Shown here piece after piece: positions 36,306 to 45,121 of a DNA stretch of 64,000 nt. The notes beneath the pieces are model-generated. The model saw only the letters and a program-made list of their open reading frames with translations. It searched no databases and had not been told where the DNA came from. Within the stretch, counting starts at the first letter, position 1; the number at the start of each line of letters is the position of its first letter. The stretch is from Chryseobacterium sp. CH25. Lineage in GTDB: Bacteria > Bacteroidota > Bacteroidia > Flavobacteriales > Weeksellaceae. Both the position numbers and the translations under genes were made by a program. The stretch lies in assembly GCF_004119455.1 (NCBI RefSeq), contig NZ_NRQT01000002.1, positions 131,501-195,500 of the forward strand, written 5' to 3'.

Positions 36306-36323
36306 ATGAAACGAAAGTTTCAT
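36306..36323. repeat. Inverted repeat ATGAAAC-GAAA-GTTTCAT
   Basis: A seven-bp stem with GAAA tetraloop 29 bases before the DUF6452 start. Its TGAAAC/GTTTCA arms repeat those of the rlmD leader palindrome. Confidence 0.6.
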
Positions 36324-36351
36324 CTGACAAATAAAAAATAAAAATATACAG

Positions 36352-36828
36352 ATGAAATATTTTAAATTTCTCATAATATTCTGTTTGGTGGGAATGTTCT
36401 ATTCCTGTGGGAGTGATGATGATATCTGTGAAAGCGGTGAAGGAACCCCAAGAATGAAGGTTGCTTTCAGATCAAAGGAATCAGGTAAAGAAAAAACAGT
36501 TGATTCATTATCGGTAGCAGTAGATTATGGTTCTGGAAAAGTAGATTTAGGATGGCAGACTAAAATAGATTCAAGGCTTATTCCTTTGAGGGTGGATGAT
36601 TCTCCTTACACGGATATCTACTTTAAAACCTCTACAAAGAGCAAAGAAGCAAAGGTAAGAGTTAAATATACCACCCAGGCAACATATGTATCTCCAGGAT
36701 GCGGAGCCAAAAAAACATATGAAAATGTAAGCTCAGAATTAATAACTCCTGATCCTGTTCAAAGCGTGGAAAACGGACAAAATCAAATATTGAATGAAGA
36801 CAAGACTAATCTTTACCTTGTTTTGTAG
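36352..36828 (+). CDS. DUF6452 family lipoprotein
   Basis: 158 residues. The lipobox MFYSC (Cys19) is followed by an Asp-rich +2 region (GSDDDIC), and the family pattern DICESGEGTPRMKVAF. The rest is beta-rich (DSLSVAVDYGSGKVDLGW ... DIYFKTSTKSKEAKVRVKYTTQ), with a late Cys in SPGCGAKKTYE. Function unknown. It overlaps the next gene (DUF6048) by 35 bases, so their translation is probably coupled. The pair lies behind rlmD, an arrangement I recall from other flavobacteria. Confidence 0.85.
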   Translation: MKYFKFLIIFCLVGMFYSCGSDDDICESGEGTPRMKVAFRSKESGKEKTVDSLSVAVDYGSGKVDLGWQTKIDSRLIPLRVDDSPYTDIYFKTSTKSKEAKVRVKYTTQATYVSPGCGAKKTYENVSSELITPDPVQSVENGQNQILNEDKTNLYLVL

Positions 36829-37459
36829 CCTGTTCGGGATTTTAGCCTGGGCACAGGAAGGGAAAAAAGAAGAAGCAAAAAAGCCCCATTGGAAATATGA
36901 ACCGAATTTTATGGTTGGGTTTGATGCACTGAATGCGGGAGTTGGATTTTTTTCAGATAGAAAGCTCTATCAGGGATTTATTTCTTCCAGAATTAATGGA
37001 AGTGTTCATGCCATTGCAGAAGCCGGTTTTGAAAAAAACATCTATCAGAAAAATGGTTACGATGCTAAAGTAAATGGGCCATTTGTTAAACTTGGTGCAT
37101 TCTATATGCTGGCCAAGGATAGAGAAAATGAATTCAATGGATTTTATGCAGGTGGAAAGGTCGCTGGATCATTTTATAACCAGGAATATATGGCTATTCC
37201 TGTCAGAGGATATGGGGGAAGTGCCTCTTCGGTAGCCTTTCCTTCATCATCACAAACTTCTTTCTGGTTGGAAGGAACTTTGGGGGGAAGAGTACAGCTA
37301 TTTGATTCTAACTTCTATATAGATGTAAATTTACAGCCTCGTTATTTAGTGTATACTTCCAAACAGGATAATATTTCTCCAATGATCGTTCCGGGATTTG
37401 GAAAAAGCTCTTCAAAATTTAATATGGGATTCGCTTGGAATATCGCCTATAAGTTTTAA
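36794..37459 (+). CDS. DUF6048 family outer-membrane-like protein
   Basis: 221 residues. The signal peptide ends at LAWAQ (residue 21). The remainder alternates beta strands and Gly turns (FMVGFDALNAGVGFFSDRKLYQGF, FNGFYAGGKVAGSFYNQEY, SFWLEGTLGGRVQLF) and ends in an aromatic residue (NIAYKF). This is the usual look of an eight- to ten-strand outer-membrane beta-barrel. Function unknown. The start codon lies inside the DUF6452 gene, 35 bases before its stop; a terminator follows. Confidence 0.85.
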   Translation: MKTRLIFTLFCSLFGILAWAQEGKKEEAKKPHWKYEPNFMVGFDALNAGVGFFSDRKLYQGFISSRINGSVHAIAEAGFEKNIYQKNGYDAKVNGPFVKLGAFYMLAKDRENEFNGFYAGGKVAGSFYNQEYMAIPVRGYGGSASSVAFPSSSQTSFWLEGTLGGRVQLFDSNFYIDVNLQPRYLVYTSKQDNISPMIVPGFGKSSSKFNMGFAWNIAYKF

Positions 37460-37489
37460 TTAACTTTCATTAAAAAACTCATTTATATA

Positions 37490-37530
37490 TCAATAAGCCC
37501 TGGGAAACTTCCCGGGGCTTATTGTTTTTA
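37490..37530 (+). terminator. Terminator after DUF6048 gene
   Basis: Stem AATAAGCCC/GGGCTTATT extended by CCTGGG-type internal pairing, followed by TTTTTATT. Confidence 0.88.
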
Positions 37531-38125
37531 TTAATCTTATCATTAAGAAGTCACAGTTATGCTGAGACAATTTGAATGAATGTTTAAAAGTTCCCTCGAA
37601 TAAATCTATAAAAAGATAGCAGCCTCAAAGTTTTATTTTAATCTCATAGATAGTATTGTAAATATTATGAGTGTTTATCATGAAAAATATTTTGAATAAG
37701 CATATAGGGTGTTAAATCAAGAAAAAAATAAGATTGACAATAATAATATAAATATATCTTAAACGTTAAAAGTAAATAGGTCTATCGTTTTAAAAGATAA
37801 TAATATTTTATAAAGTGGTTGATTTGCTAAAAATCAATAATACGGCTAAAATGTAGTGAATTTATGTTATTATGTTTGATTTTTTATTTTCAATCATATA
37901 GGATAATATTATCTAAATTTTACAAAAAATCATTTTAATAAATATATTATAATGAAAAAATGATTAGATTTGTGTAAATATTAAAATATTAGCTTATGGG
38001 ATAAAATTACTTTTTTTACTACAGATCTTCTGTAAAGAATGGGGTTTCAAAATTATTATTTAACCTCGTCAATAGGGAATACTATAATTCTTAATTATCG
38101 TTATCATTATTAAATTTAAAAAAAT
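37531..38125. other. 600-base AT-rich gene-free region before giant T9SS gene
   Basis: Extremely AT-rich with stops in all frames; no tRNA, repeat or small gene recognised. The best promoter candidate is TAGATTTG at 37965-37972, which would give a 5' leader of about 150 bases. Such a long leader could carry regulation, but I see no known riboswitch. Confidence 0.5.
37965..37972 (+). promoter_or_regulatory. Candidate -7 element of giant T9SS gene
   Basis: TAGATTTG fits TAnnTTTG; no good TTG at the usual upstream spacing. Confidence 0.4.
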
Positions 38126-41100
38126 ATGAGTGGACTTTTACTCTGTAAAATGAGCCGGCCTTTTAAGGTGCTCATTGCATTGCTCTGTATGGTCATAGGA
38201 TTGTCCATACAGGCACAAGTCGTTACAATTGGTACCGGAACGTCAACCCAAAAGTATCCTTTAGGGGCTTCTTATGGATTTGAACGGTCTGCAGCTATTT
38301 ATACTGCTGCAGAAATTGGTACTGCAGGAAGCATTTTATCCTTAGGATGGAATTCTACTGCAGCTTCAAATATTGGGATACCGGTTAAAATTTATATTAA
38401 ATCGGTAGGAACAGCAACAACACTTACTGCTCAAAACTGGAATACCGCAATTGGAGGAGCTACTTTATTATATAGTGGAACTGTAGGACTTATACCAACA
38501 GGATGGTATACTATTCCTTTACAGCTTCCTTATACTTATAATGGGGTAGATAACCTGATGGTTCTGGTTGAAACCAATTACGGAAGTTATGGAAGCAGCA
38601 GTACAGGTGCAAAACTGACTTATTCAAGTGTTCCGTCAGGACATATGTATATTCAGTCTTATACTACACCACCTACCGGAAACGGAACAGTTACGGGAAA
38701 CAGGCCTAATATTCAGATGACTTTTGGAACTCCACCGGCATGTTTATCTATGCCTCCTGGGGGAACATTAAGTACAGGAACTGTTACTGCAACAAGTGCA
38801 GTAATCAATTGGACTGCATATGTACCGGCTCCTGCAGCGGGATATGATATATTTTATAACACAACTAACGTACCACCAGTACCGGGGTCTACACCTAATT
38901 TAACTGTGCCACCAGGAGCACCTACTGCTACTATTGGAGTATTAACTCCACTTACAACATATTATGTGTGGGTAAGAGCAAGATGTAGTGCAGGTGAACA
39001 GAGTGAATGGTCTACATCACTATCCTTTGCTACGCCAGCAACATGTCCGGCGATGCCTGCAGGTGGATCCATCACAATGGGTACCATAACCCCTACAAGT
39101 GCAGTGATTAACTGGACTTCATTTGGTTATACACCGGCGGAAGGGTATGATATTTATTACAATACTACAGGTGCTGCACCTAATGGTACTACTATACCAA
39201 TGCAAAATGTACCGACAGGGACAACTGCAACACTGAGCCCTTTACTTCCTGATACAACTTATTATGTATGGGTAAGAGCAAGATGTAGTGCCGGAGACCG
39301 AAGTACATGGAATATTACACCAAAACCATTTGCAACACCTCCTACATGTTTACCGGTTCCTGTAACAGCAGGTTCATTAAAAGTGGGAACAATGACACCA
39401 AACAGTGCTGTTGTTAGCTGGTTGGCATCACCTTCTGCACCAGCAGGCGGGTATGAAGTTTTTTACAATACTACAGGTACGCCGCCAACAAACAATGCAA
39501 CTACACAGGGTACTATCGTATCTGGAACTTCTACACCTTTAACTCCACTAGTTGCAGGGACTACCTATCATTGGTGGGTAAGAGCTGTTTGTACTACTAC
39601 AGACCGAAGTGCCTGGGTTAAAGGACCTGAATTTGCTCTAGGACAAATAGGCTCTGGTTCTACTACCAGTACTCAGCTTCCAGTGAACTCAAACTGGGGA
39701 TACAATTATTCTCAGCAGATTTATAAAGCTGCCGAAGTTTTGGGAGCTGTGGGAACAGGAAAATTTATTACGGAGATAAAGTTCTATGTAGAAACTCCAG
39801 CTCCTGATCAGAGTAAATACAAAGATTGGGTAGTTTACATGGGGAATACTACACAGAACAATTTTACATCAACTTCAAACTGGGTTCCATTATCTTCTTT
39901 AAAGCAGGTTTGGGCAGGAGCTATGCCAACAATGACTGCAGGAACTTGGGTTACTATACCATTAACGAGTCCTTTACTTTGGGATGGTACAAGTAATATT
40001 GTAGTTGCGGTTGATGAAAATACACCAGATTATTCGCCAAGTCCATATGCTAAATGGAGAAGTTTTGCTGGTGGAACACCTGAAAGAGGATTACAGTATA
40101 TTAGTGATGGTACTAATCCTGATCCAGCCTCTCCACCTTCAGGTACCAGACAGGCGGATATTCCACAGATTATACTTAAAGGTATAGAACTGATGCCTTG
40201 TACAACAGCACCACCTACTAATATTACAGTAAATAATATTACATCAAGTACGGCTATTGTTTCATGGACGCCTTCAGTGGGAGCTACTTATAAATTACAG
40301 TATAGACCATCTGCTGGTGGCCCTTGGAAAACAGTTGATATTACAACGCCATTAGCAAGCAGCTGGACATTGTATAATTTGTCGGATGCAACTACGTATG
40401 AAGTTCAGATTGCAACAATCTGTAGTGGTACTCAGGGAGCATTCTCTCCAAGTACTCAGTTTACAACACCTGCTCTTACTTATTGTGCTAATGTACCACC
40501 TACAGGTACTCCAAGTGGATATATCGGTAAAGTGGTTGTTACCCCTACGAATGGTCCTCTAATGGTAAGTAATTCAGGATATGACGGATATAAAGATTAT
40601 TCAGCAGATCCTACAAGATTAGTTACCCTGGTAAGAGGTACAGACGGTAATAAAGTTAGTATTACAAAATTCTGGCCTGGAACTTCATCCAGCTATGGAG
40701 TAGGAGTATGGATTGACCTTAACAGAAATGGTGTTTTTGAACCAAATGAAAGAGTTGTTAATGCAAGCAGCAGTACTACAAACCCTGTGGGAACAGCAGC
40801 AGCTGGCTTTAAAATAGAACTTCCTCCTAATGTTGCTACTTATGATGGTACTCTTCTTACCCGTATGCGTGTTGTAATGAAGGATGGTACTGTTTCTTCT
40901 CCATGTGGGCCATTTGCTACATATGATGAAGGAGAAGTAGAAGATTATGCAGTAAGATTAATTGATCAGCCAGTATGTACAACGGCTCCGCCAACAAACA
41001 TTACGGTTTCAAACATTACTGATACAAGTGCTACATTCTCTTGGTTAGCAGCTACAGGTGCAACATATAAATTGCAATATAGAAAAGTTGGATCTGGAAC

Positions 41101-43279
41101 TGCTGGTTGGGTTACTATTAACCCGGTTCCTGCACCAGGAAACATCTTTACAACTACTGTTGCATTAACAGAACAAACCGATTACGAAGTTCAGGTTGCA
41201 ACAATCTGTAATGGAACATCAGGTAGCTTCTCAGCATCAGTACCGTTCAAGACATTACCATTACAGTATTGTCCTGTAACAGGTAGTGGGGATAACGACC
41301 ACATTTCAAATGTAACAGTTATTTCTTCTAACTCAGGGGTGCCGCCTATGAGCAACACTACTGTTCAGAATTATTATACAAGCTACGCAACACCGGCAAC
41401 CCTTATTACTTTAGATGCAGGTTCTAGTGACAATAAAATTATTGTTGCAAAAGGATGGACTGGGTCTACAGGTAATGATGCAGTTGCTGTTTGGATAGAC
41501 TTTGACAGAAACGGACAGTTTGATGCTACTGAAAGAATCCTTGGTTCTGCAGGTAGTACTACTACACCAGTTACTACATTGTTTGCTGTACCTAATACAC
41601 CGCCTGCTTATACGGGGCCATATACAACCACTATGAGAGTTGTATTGAAGCGTTCAACAGGTACGGCTATTCCTACAGCATGTGCAAATGCTGTAGATGG
41701 TGAAGTTGAAGATTATGCTGTAAGAATCAGACCTTGTAGCAATGTAGCTCCAAATGCACCTACCTTTACTACAGTAACACACACAACTGCTGTAATTAAT
41801 TTAACAGGTGGAGCTAATACAGTAACTTATCTTGTACGATACAGAGTGGCAGGTACAGGTACGTGGACTCAGGTATATGCTTCTGCAGTATTAGGAAACG
41901 TTCCTCTTACCCTTACAGGATTAAGCCCGGCAACAACTTATGAAGTTGAAGTGGCTGCAGTTTGTGGTGGTACAACAGGTACTGCAACGGCAATTAAGAC
42001 GTTTACAACAAGATGTGATCCTACACCTCCAACAATAACAATAAGCAATATTACTTCAACAAGTGCTTTAATTACTTGGAATCCGGTAGTAAATAGTGCA
42101 ACTTATAAGATGAGATGGAGAAAAGTTGGAGCACCAACTTGGAACCCTGAAATCAATCTTCCAAGTCCGGGTAATACCTACCAGTTAAATAACTTGGATT
42201 CGTTTGTAACTTATGAAGTTCAGATTGCCAATCTGTGTGCTGGCGAGACAAATTGGAATAGTTATTCAAACTCTAAAGTATTTACAACGGTAAGAATATG
42301 TGAAATTGCTCCTCCGGGATTAACAATTACTCAATTATTACCTACCTCTGCAGAGGTTACATGGGATGCATATCCGGGAGCAACATACCTTCTTAGATAC
42401 AGAAAAGTTGGTATTCCAAGCTGGACAGAAGTTCCTACAGCTGTTAATACTGTTATTCTGAACGGTCTTGTAGAAATGACGAAGTATGAAATGCAGGTTG
42501 TGAATATCTGTACTGGAAAACCAGGAAACTATACTCCGCCTTACTACTTTACAACACCTACGGTAATTTACTGTAAAATGAAATCAGAAAATTCAGCAGG
42601 TGAGTACATTTCCAAAGTAACTGTTATTCCAAATGGAAAAGAGAAAATGGAAAATGAGTCAAAAGGATCAAGCTATACAGATTATACAGGAGTTCCTAAA
42701 GCATTTATCGAATTGATTCAGGGATCTACAGATAACGAGATCATCATCGAGAAAAAATGGTTAGGAAAAACTTATAATGAAGGAATTACAGTTTGGATCG
42801 ATTTCGATAGAAACGGTGAATTTGATGTTTATGAAAAAATATTGACTTCAGCTCCAAACACAACAACTCCTGTATCAGGTAAGTTTAATGTACCGGCAGA
42901 TGCTTTTGTAAGTAATACAGACTACAAATATGTTGTAATGAGAGTGGCAATGGAAAGAGACGGTCTTCCTGTAAACTGCGTTAATGTTAAGAATGGAGAA
43001 GTTGAAGACTATACGGTAAGAATTTCTAAACCGGGAGTTACTAATCCAATTAACCAGAAAGATATCCTGATCTATCCTAACCCTGTAAGCACAATATTGT
43101 ATGTGAAGAATATCAGCAAAAAAGCTAAATATAAAATATACAATGCTGCAGGACAGATCATCGTAGAAGGTATTCTATTAAATAACGAAATTAATGTAAC
43201 AAAACTAATTAATGGAGTATATGTAATAGATATCGATGACAATGGTAACACTGCTCAAAGGAAGTTTATCAAAGAATAA
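38126..43279 (+). CDS. Giant secreted FN3/GEVED protein with T9SS sorting tail
   Basis: 1717 residues. The signal peptide ends at LSIQAQ (about residue 31). Modules in order: a jelly-roll-like domain (32-200); three fibronectin type III domains (about 205-500) each opening C-x-x-x-P; a second jelly-roll-like domain (505-690); FN3 (691-785); GEVED (786-945); FN3 (950-1045); GEVED (1047-1200); three FN3 (1206-1482); GEVED (1482-1636). The type A sorting tail starts at LIYPNPVSTI (1645-1717). The three GEVED domains each end in GEVEDY. It should be exported by T9SS to the surface or medium; adhesion or matrix binding is the likely role. No catalytic domain seen. ATG 38150 is a possible alternative start. 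Confidence 0.9.
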   Translation: MSGLLLCKMSRPFKVLIALLCMVIGLSIQAQVVTIGTGTSTQKYPLGASYGFERSAAIYTAAEIGTAGSILSLGWNSTAASNIGIPVKIYIKSVGTATTLTAQNWNTAIGGATLLYSGTVGLIPTGWYTIPLQLPYTYNGVDNLMVLVETNYGSYGSSSTGAKLTYSSVPSGHMYIQSYTTPPTGNGTVTGNRPNIQMTFGTPPACLSMPPGGTLSTGTVTATSAVINWTAYVPAPAAGYDIFYNTTNVPPVPGSTPNLTVPPGAPTATIGVLTPLTTYYVWVRARCSAGEQSEWSTSLSFATPATCPAMPAGGSITMGTITPTSAVINWTSFGYTPAEGYDIYYNTTGAAPNGTTIPMQNVPTGTTATLSPLLPDTTYYVWVRARCSAGDRSTWNITPKPFATPPTCLPVPVTAGSLKVGTMTPNSAVVSWLASPSAPAGGYEVFYNTTGTPPTNNATTQGTIVSGTSTPLTPLVAGTTYHWWVRAVCTTTDRSAWVKGPEFALGQIGSGSTTSTQLPVNSNWGYNYSQQIYKAAEVLGAVGTGKFITEIKFYVETPAPDQSKYKDWVVYMGNTTQNNFTSTSNWVPLSSLKQVWAGAMPTMTAGTWVTIPLTSPLLWDGTSNIVVAVDENTPDYSPSPYAKWRSFAGGTPERGLQYISDGTNPDPASPPSGTRQADIPQIILKGIELMPCTTAPPTNITVNNITSSTAIVSWTPSVGATYKLQYRPSAGGPWKTVDITTPLASSWTLYNLSDATTYEVQIATICSGTQGAFSPSTQFTTPALTYCANVPPTGTPSGYIGKVVVTPTNGPLMVSNSGYDGYKDYSADPTRLVTLVRGTDGNKVSITKFWPGTSSSYGVGVWIDLNRNGVFEPNERVVNASSSTTNPVGTAAAGFKIELPPNVATYDGTLLTRMRVVMKDGTVSSPCGPFATYDEGEVEDYAVRLIDQPVCTTAPPTNITVSNITDTSATFSWLAATGATYKLQYRKVGSGTAGWVTINPVPAPGNIFTTTVALTEQTDYEVQVATICNGTSGSFSASVPFKTLPLQYCPVTGSGDNDHISNVTVISSNSGVPPMSNTTVQNYYTSYATPATLITLDAGSSDNKIIVAKGWTGSTGNDAVAVWIDFDRNGQFDATERILGSAGSTTTPVTTLFAVPNTPPAYTGPYTTTMRVVLKRSTGTAIPTACANAVDGEVEDYAVRIRPCSNVAPNAPTFTTVTHTTAVINLTGGANTVTYLVRYRVAGTGTWTQVYASAVLGNVPLTLTGLSPATTYEVEVAAVCGGTTGTATAIKTFTTRCDPTPPTITISNITSTSALITWNPVVNSATYKMRWRKVGAPTWNPEINLPSPGNTYQLNNLDSFVTYEVQIANLCAGETNWNSYSNSKVFTTVRICEIAPPGLTITQLLPTSAEVTWDAYPGATYLLRYRKVGIPSWTEVPTAVNTVILNGLVEMTKYEMQVVNICTGKPGNYTPPYYFTTPTVIYCKMKSENSAGEYISKVTVIPNGKEKMENESKGSSYTDYTGVPKAFIELIQGSTDNEIIIEKKWLGKTYNEGITVWIDFDRNGEFDVYEKILTSAPNTTTPVSGKFNVPADAFVSNTDYKYVVMRVAMERDGLPVNCVNVKNGEVEDYTVRISKPGVTNPINQKDILIYPNPVSTILYVKNISKKAKYKIYNAAGQIIVEGILLNNEINVTKLINGVYVIDIDDNGNTAQRKFIKE

Positions 43280-43298
43280 ATAATCCAAATTTCAAATA

Positions 43299-43333
43299 GA
43301 ATAAGCCTTCAGAAATGAAGGCTTATTTTTTTA
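43299..43333 (+). terminator. Terminator of giant T9SS gene
   Basis: Stem ATAAGCCTTC/GAAGGCTTAT with loop AGAAAT and a T run. Confidence 0.92.
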
Positions 43334-43416
43334 TATCATAAGAGCAAGTAAGAGAATGCTGAAATTTCCTCTAATCATATCAATTTGAATTAATATCCTT
43401 ATACTGATTAAGAGAT

Positions 43417-43548
43417 TGCTATAGAGGTCGAATTATCGTGTATAATAAGCTTAATCTGGAAAGGTTTAATAGTGTTTATGTAATAGGTATTGCTGATGAT
43501 AACAGAAGTGCTTGTACAAATGAGATTCTATTAAGGAATGATATATAA
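43417..43548 (+). pseudogene. Relic of a T9SS C-terminal sorting tail
   Basis: In frame with stop TAA 43546-43548, the bases read YRGRIIVYNKLNLERF, then NSVYVIGIADDNRS, then a divergent end. This aligns with the end of the giant protein upstream (AGQIIVEGILLNN and INGVYVIDIDDNGNTAQ). No start codon, signal peptide or upstream domain remains. It is followed immediately by a hairpin with the same loop, AGAAAT, as the terminator of the intact gene. I read it as the decayed 3' end of a duplicated or formerly longer T9SS gene. Confidence 0.65.
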
Positions 43549-43577
43549 AAAAGCCCTCAGAAATGAGGGCTTTGTAT
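43549..43577. terminator. Terminator hairpin, apparent copy of the one at 43299
   Basis: Stem AAAGCCCTC/GAGGGCTTT with loop AGAAAT (ATTTCT on the other strand). On the minus strand a T run follows, so it can also end the coaE transcript. Confidence 0.8.
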
Positions 43578-43606
43578 TTAAAAGTTAGCGAAAATTCTAA
43601 CAGTTC

Positions 43607-44233
43607 TTATTCGATAGCAAAGATGACTTTTTCAGTCTGTTCTTTTAATTCTTCCAGATTTGTATTATTATAAATGATACAGTCTGCCATTTTGATTTTA
43701 TCCTTTTCAGGCATTTGTTTTTCCATAACAGCCTCTACCTCACGATAGGTTTTGTTATCTCTGTCCATTACCCTTTTGATCCGGATATTGTCCTCTGCGG
43801 TTACCAAAAGCGACTTATAACATTGTCTGTTAAGTCTTAATTCAAATAATAATGCAGTTTCTTTAAAAACAAGATACTTGGTCTGCTGTTTTACCCATTG
43901 TTCAAAATCAATACGTACAGCAGGATGAATGATCTCATTTAACTCCTGAAGAAGATCTTTATTATTGAAAACCTTACCTGCTACAAACTTTCTGTCATAT
44001 AGGCCATTTTCATCATAAGACTCTTCGCCCAGAAGTTCTTTGATCTTAATTTTCAGTTCCTCACTGTCATTAACAATATCCTTCGCCCGGTCATCAGAAT
44101 AATAAACCGGAAAACCAAATTCTTCTATAAATTTAGCAACTGTAGTTTTTCCTGAACCAATTCCCCCGGTTAACCCAATGATCTTGGGTGCGGGTGGCTC
44201 GGCCTGTTGGCCCTCTGAATGTAATTCCTCCAT
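43607..44233 (-). CDS. coaE: Dephospho-CoA kinase with extra N-terminal segment
   Basis: 208 residues. The P-loop GLTGGIGSGKTT is at residues 20-31 rather than near residue 8. The preceding 16 residues (EELHSEGQQAEPPAPK) are an unusual Gln/Pro-rich extension coded by locally GC-rich DNA. The kinase core is complete: YSDDRAKDIV, IIHPAVR, and LLVTAEDNIRIKRVMDRD. It phosphorylates dephospho-CoA, the last step of CoA synthesis. Last gene of the ruvB-paiB-MBL-coaE unit, 9 bases after the MBL gene. Confidence 0.95.
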   Translation of the reverse strand: MEELHSEGQQAEPPAPKIIGLTGGIGSGKTTVAKFIEEFGFPVYYSDDRAKDIVNDSEELKIKIKELLGEESYDENGLYDRKFVAGKVFNNKDLLQELNEIIHPAVRIDFEQWVKQQTKYLVFKETALLFELRLNRQCYKSLLVTAEDNIRIKRVMDRDNKTYREVEAVMEKQMPEKDKIKMADCIIYNNTNLEELKEQTEKVIFAIE

Positions 44234-44242
44234 AATTAAATA

Positions 44243-45109
44243 TTAATACCCAAAAACATCGTTAAAACTGAACGTCTCGTCAAGTCTTACTCCTTTTTCA
44301 GTCATTTTTAGACTTGCCAGCTCATTGTGAGCATCATGTTCAAAGAATAATAAATATTCGTTATCTACACACTGTTTAAGGAATTTTCCTTTTTCTTCCA
44401 GTGTTAAGAGAGGTCTTGTGTCATATCCCATCACATATACCTGATTGATGTGGCCTGCTGTAGGAATAAGGTCCGCAGCAAAAACAACTGTTTTTTCCTG
44501 ATACTGAATAACAGGAAGCATTTGTTTTTCCGTATGTCCGTCTACAAAGATGACATCCATTTTCAGATCCGGAGCAAAACCGTAATTTCCTGTAGTAGGA
44601 AGTGGTAAAAAGTTCAGCTGTCCGCTTTCCTGCATAGGCATGATGTTTTCTTTCAGAAAGCTTGCTTTTTCTCTTGCATTGGGCTCAGTTGCCCATTGCC
44701 AATGATTTTCATTCGTCCAGAATTGTGCATTTTTAAAAGCAGGTCTGTATCCTGTTTTATCATCATTCCATTCTATAGCACCACCACAGTGGTCAAAGTG
44801 AAGGTGAGTAAGAAATACATCGGTGATATCTTCCTTTACAAAACCATATTTTTTTAAATTTTTATCTAACGTATCATCTCCCCAAAGCGAATAGTGCCCG
44901 AAGAATTTATCATCCTGTTTGTTGCCCAGACCGCAGTCTACAAGGATCAGCTTTTTTCCATCCTCTATAAGCAGGGAGCGGGTTCCCAGTTCAATTAAGT
45001 TTTTTTCGTCTGCTGGGTTGGTTTTTTCCCACAGACTCTTTGGGACGACACCAAACATAGCACCGCCGTCCAGTTTAAATTTTCCACATTGTATTGGATA
45101 TAACTTCAT
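44243..45109 (-). CDS. MBL-fold metallohydrolase
   Basis: 288 residues. The zinc-binding motif THLHFDHCGGA is near residue 99, with further ligands in FVDGHTEKQM and FAADLIPTAGH. This layout (long N-terminal strand GGAMFGVVPKSLW, then LIEDGKKLILVDCG) is typical for the lactonase-like MBL group that includes acyl-homoserine lactonases, but no substrate can be assigned. It starts 12 bases after the paiB-like gene and precedes coaE in an apparent operon. Confidence 0.87.
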   Translation of the reverse strand: MKLYPIQCGKFKLDGGAMFGVVPKSLWEKTNPADEKNLIELGTRSLLIEDGKKLILVDCGLGNKQDDKFFGHYSLWGDDTLDKNLKKYGFVKEDITDVFLTHLHFDHCGGAIEWNDDKTGYRPAFKNAQFWTNENHWQWATEPNAREKASFLKENIMPMQESGQLNFLPLPTTGNYGFAPDLKMDVIFVDGHTEKQMLPVIQYQEKTVVFAADLIPTAGHINQVYVMGYDTRPLLTLEEKGKFLKQCVDNEYLLFFEHDAHNELASLKMTEKGVRLDETFSFNDVFGY

Positions 45110-45121
45110 ATATATTTTGAT

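Noticed and set aside
44243..45109. MBL protein as a quorum-quenching lactonase
   Set aside because: The HxHxDH motif is shared by the entire superfamily and no lactonase-specific feature can be verified by eye.
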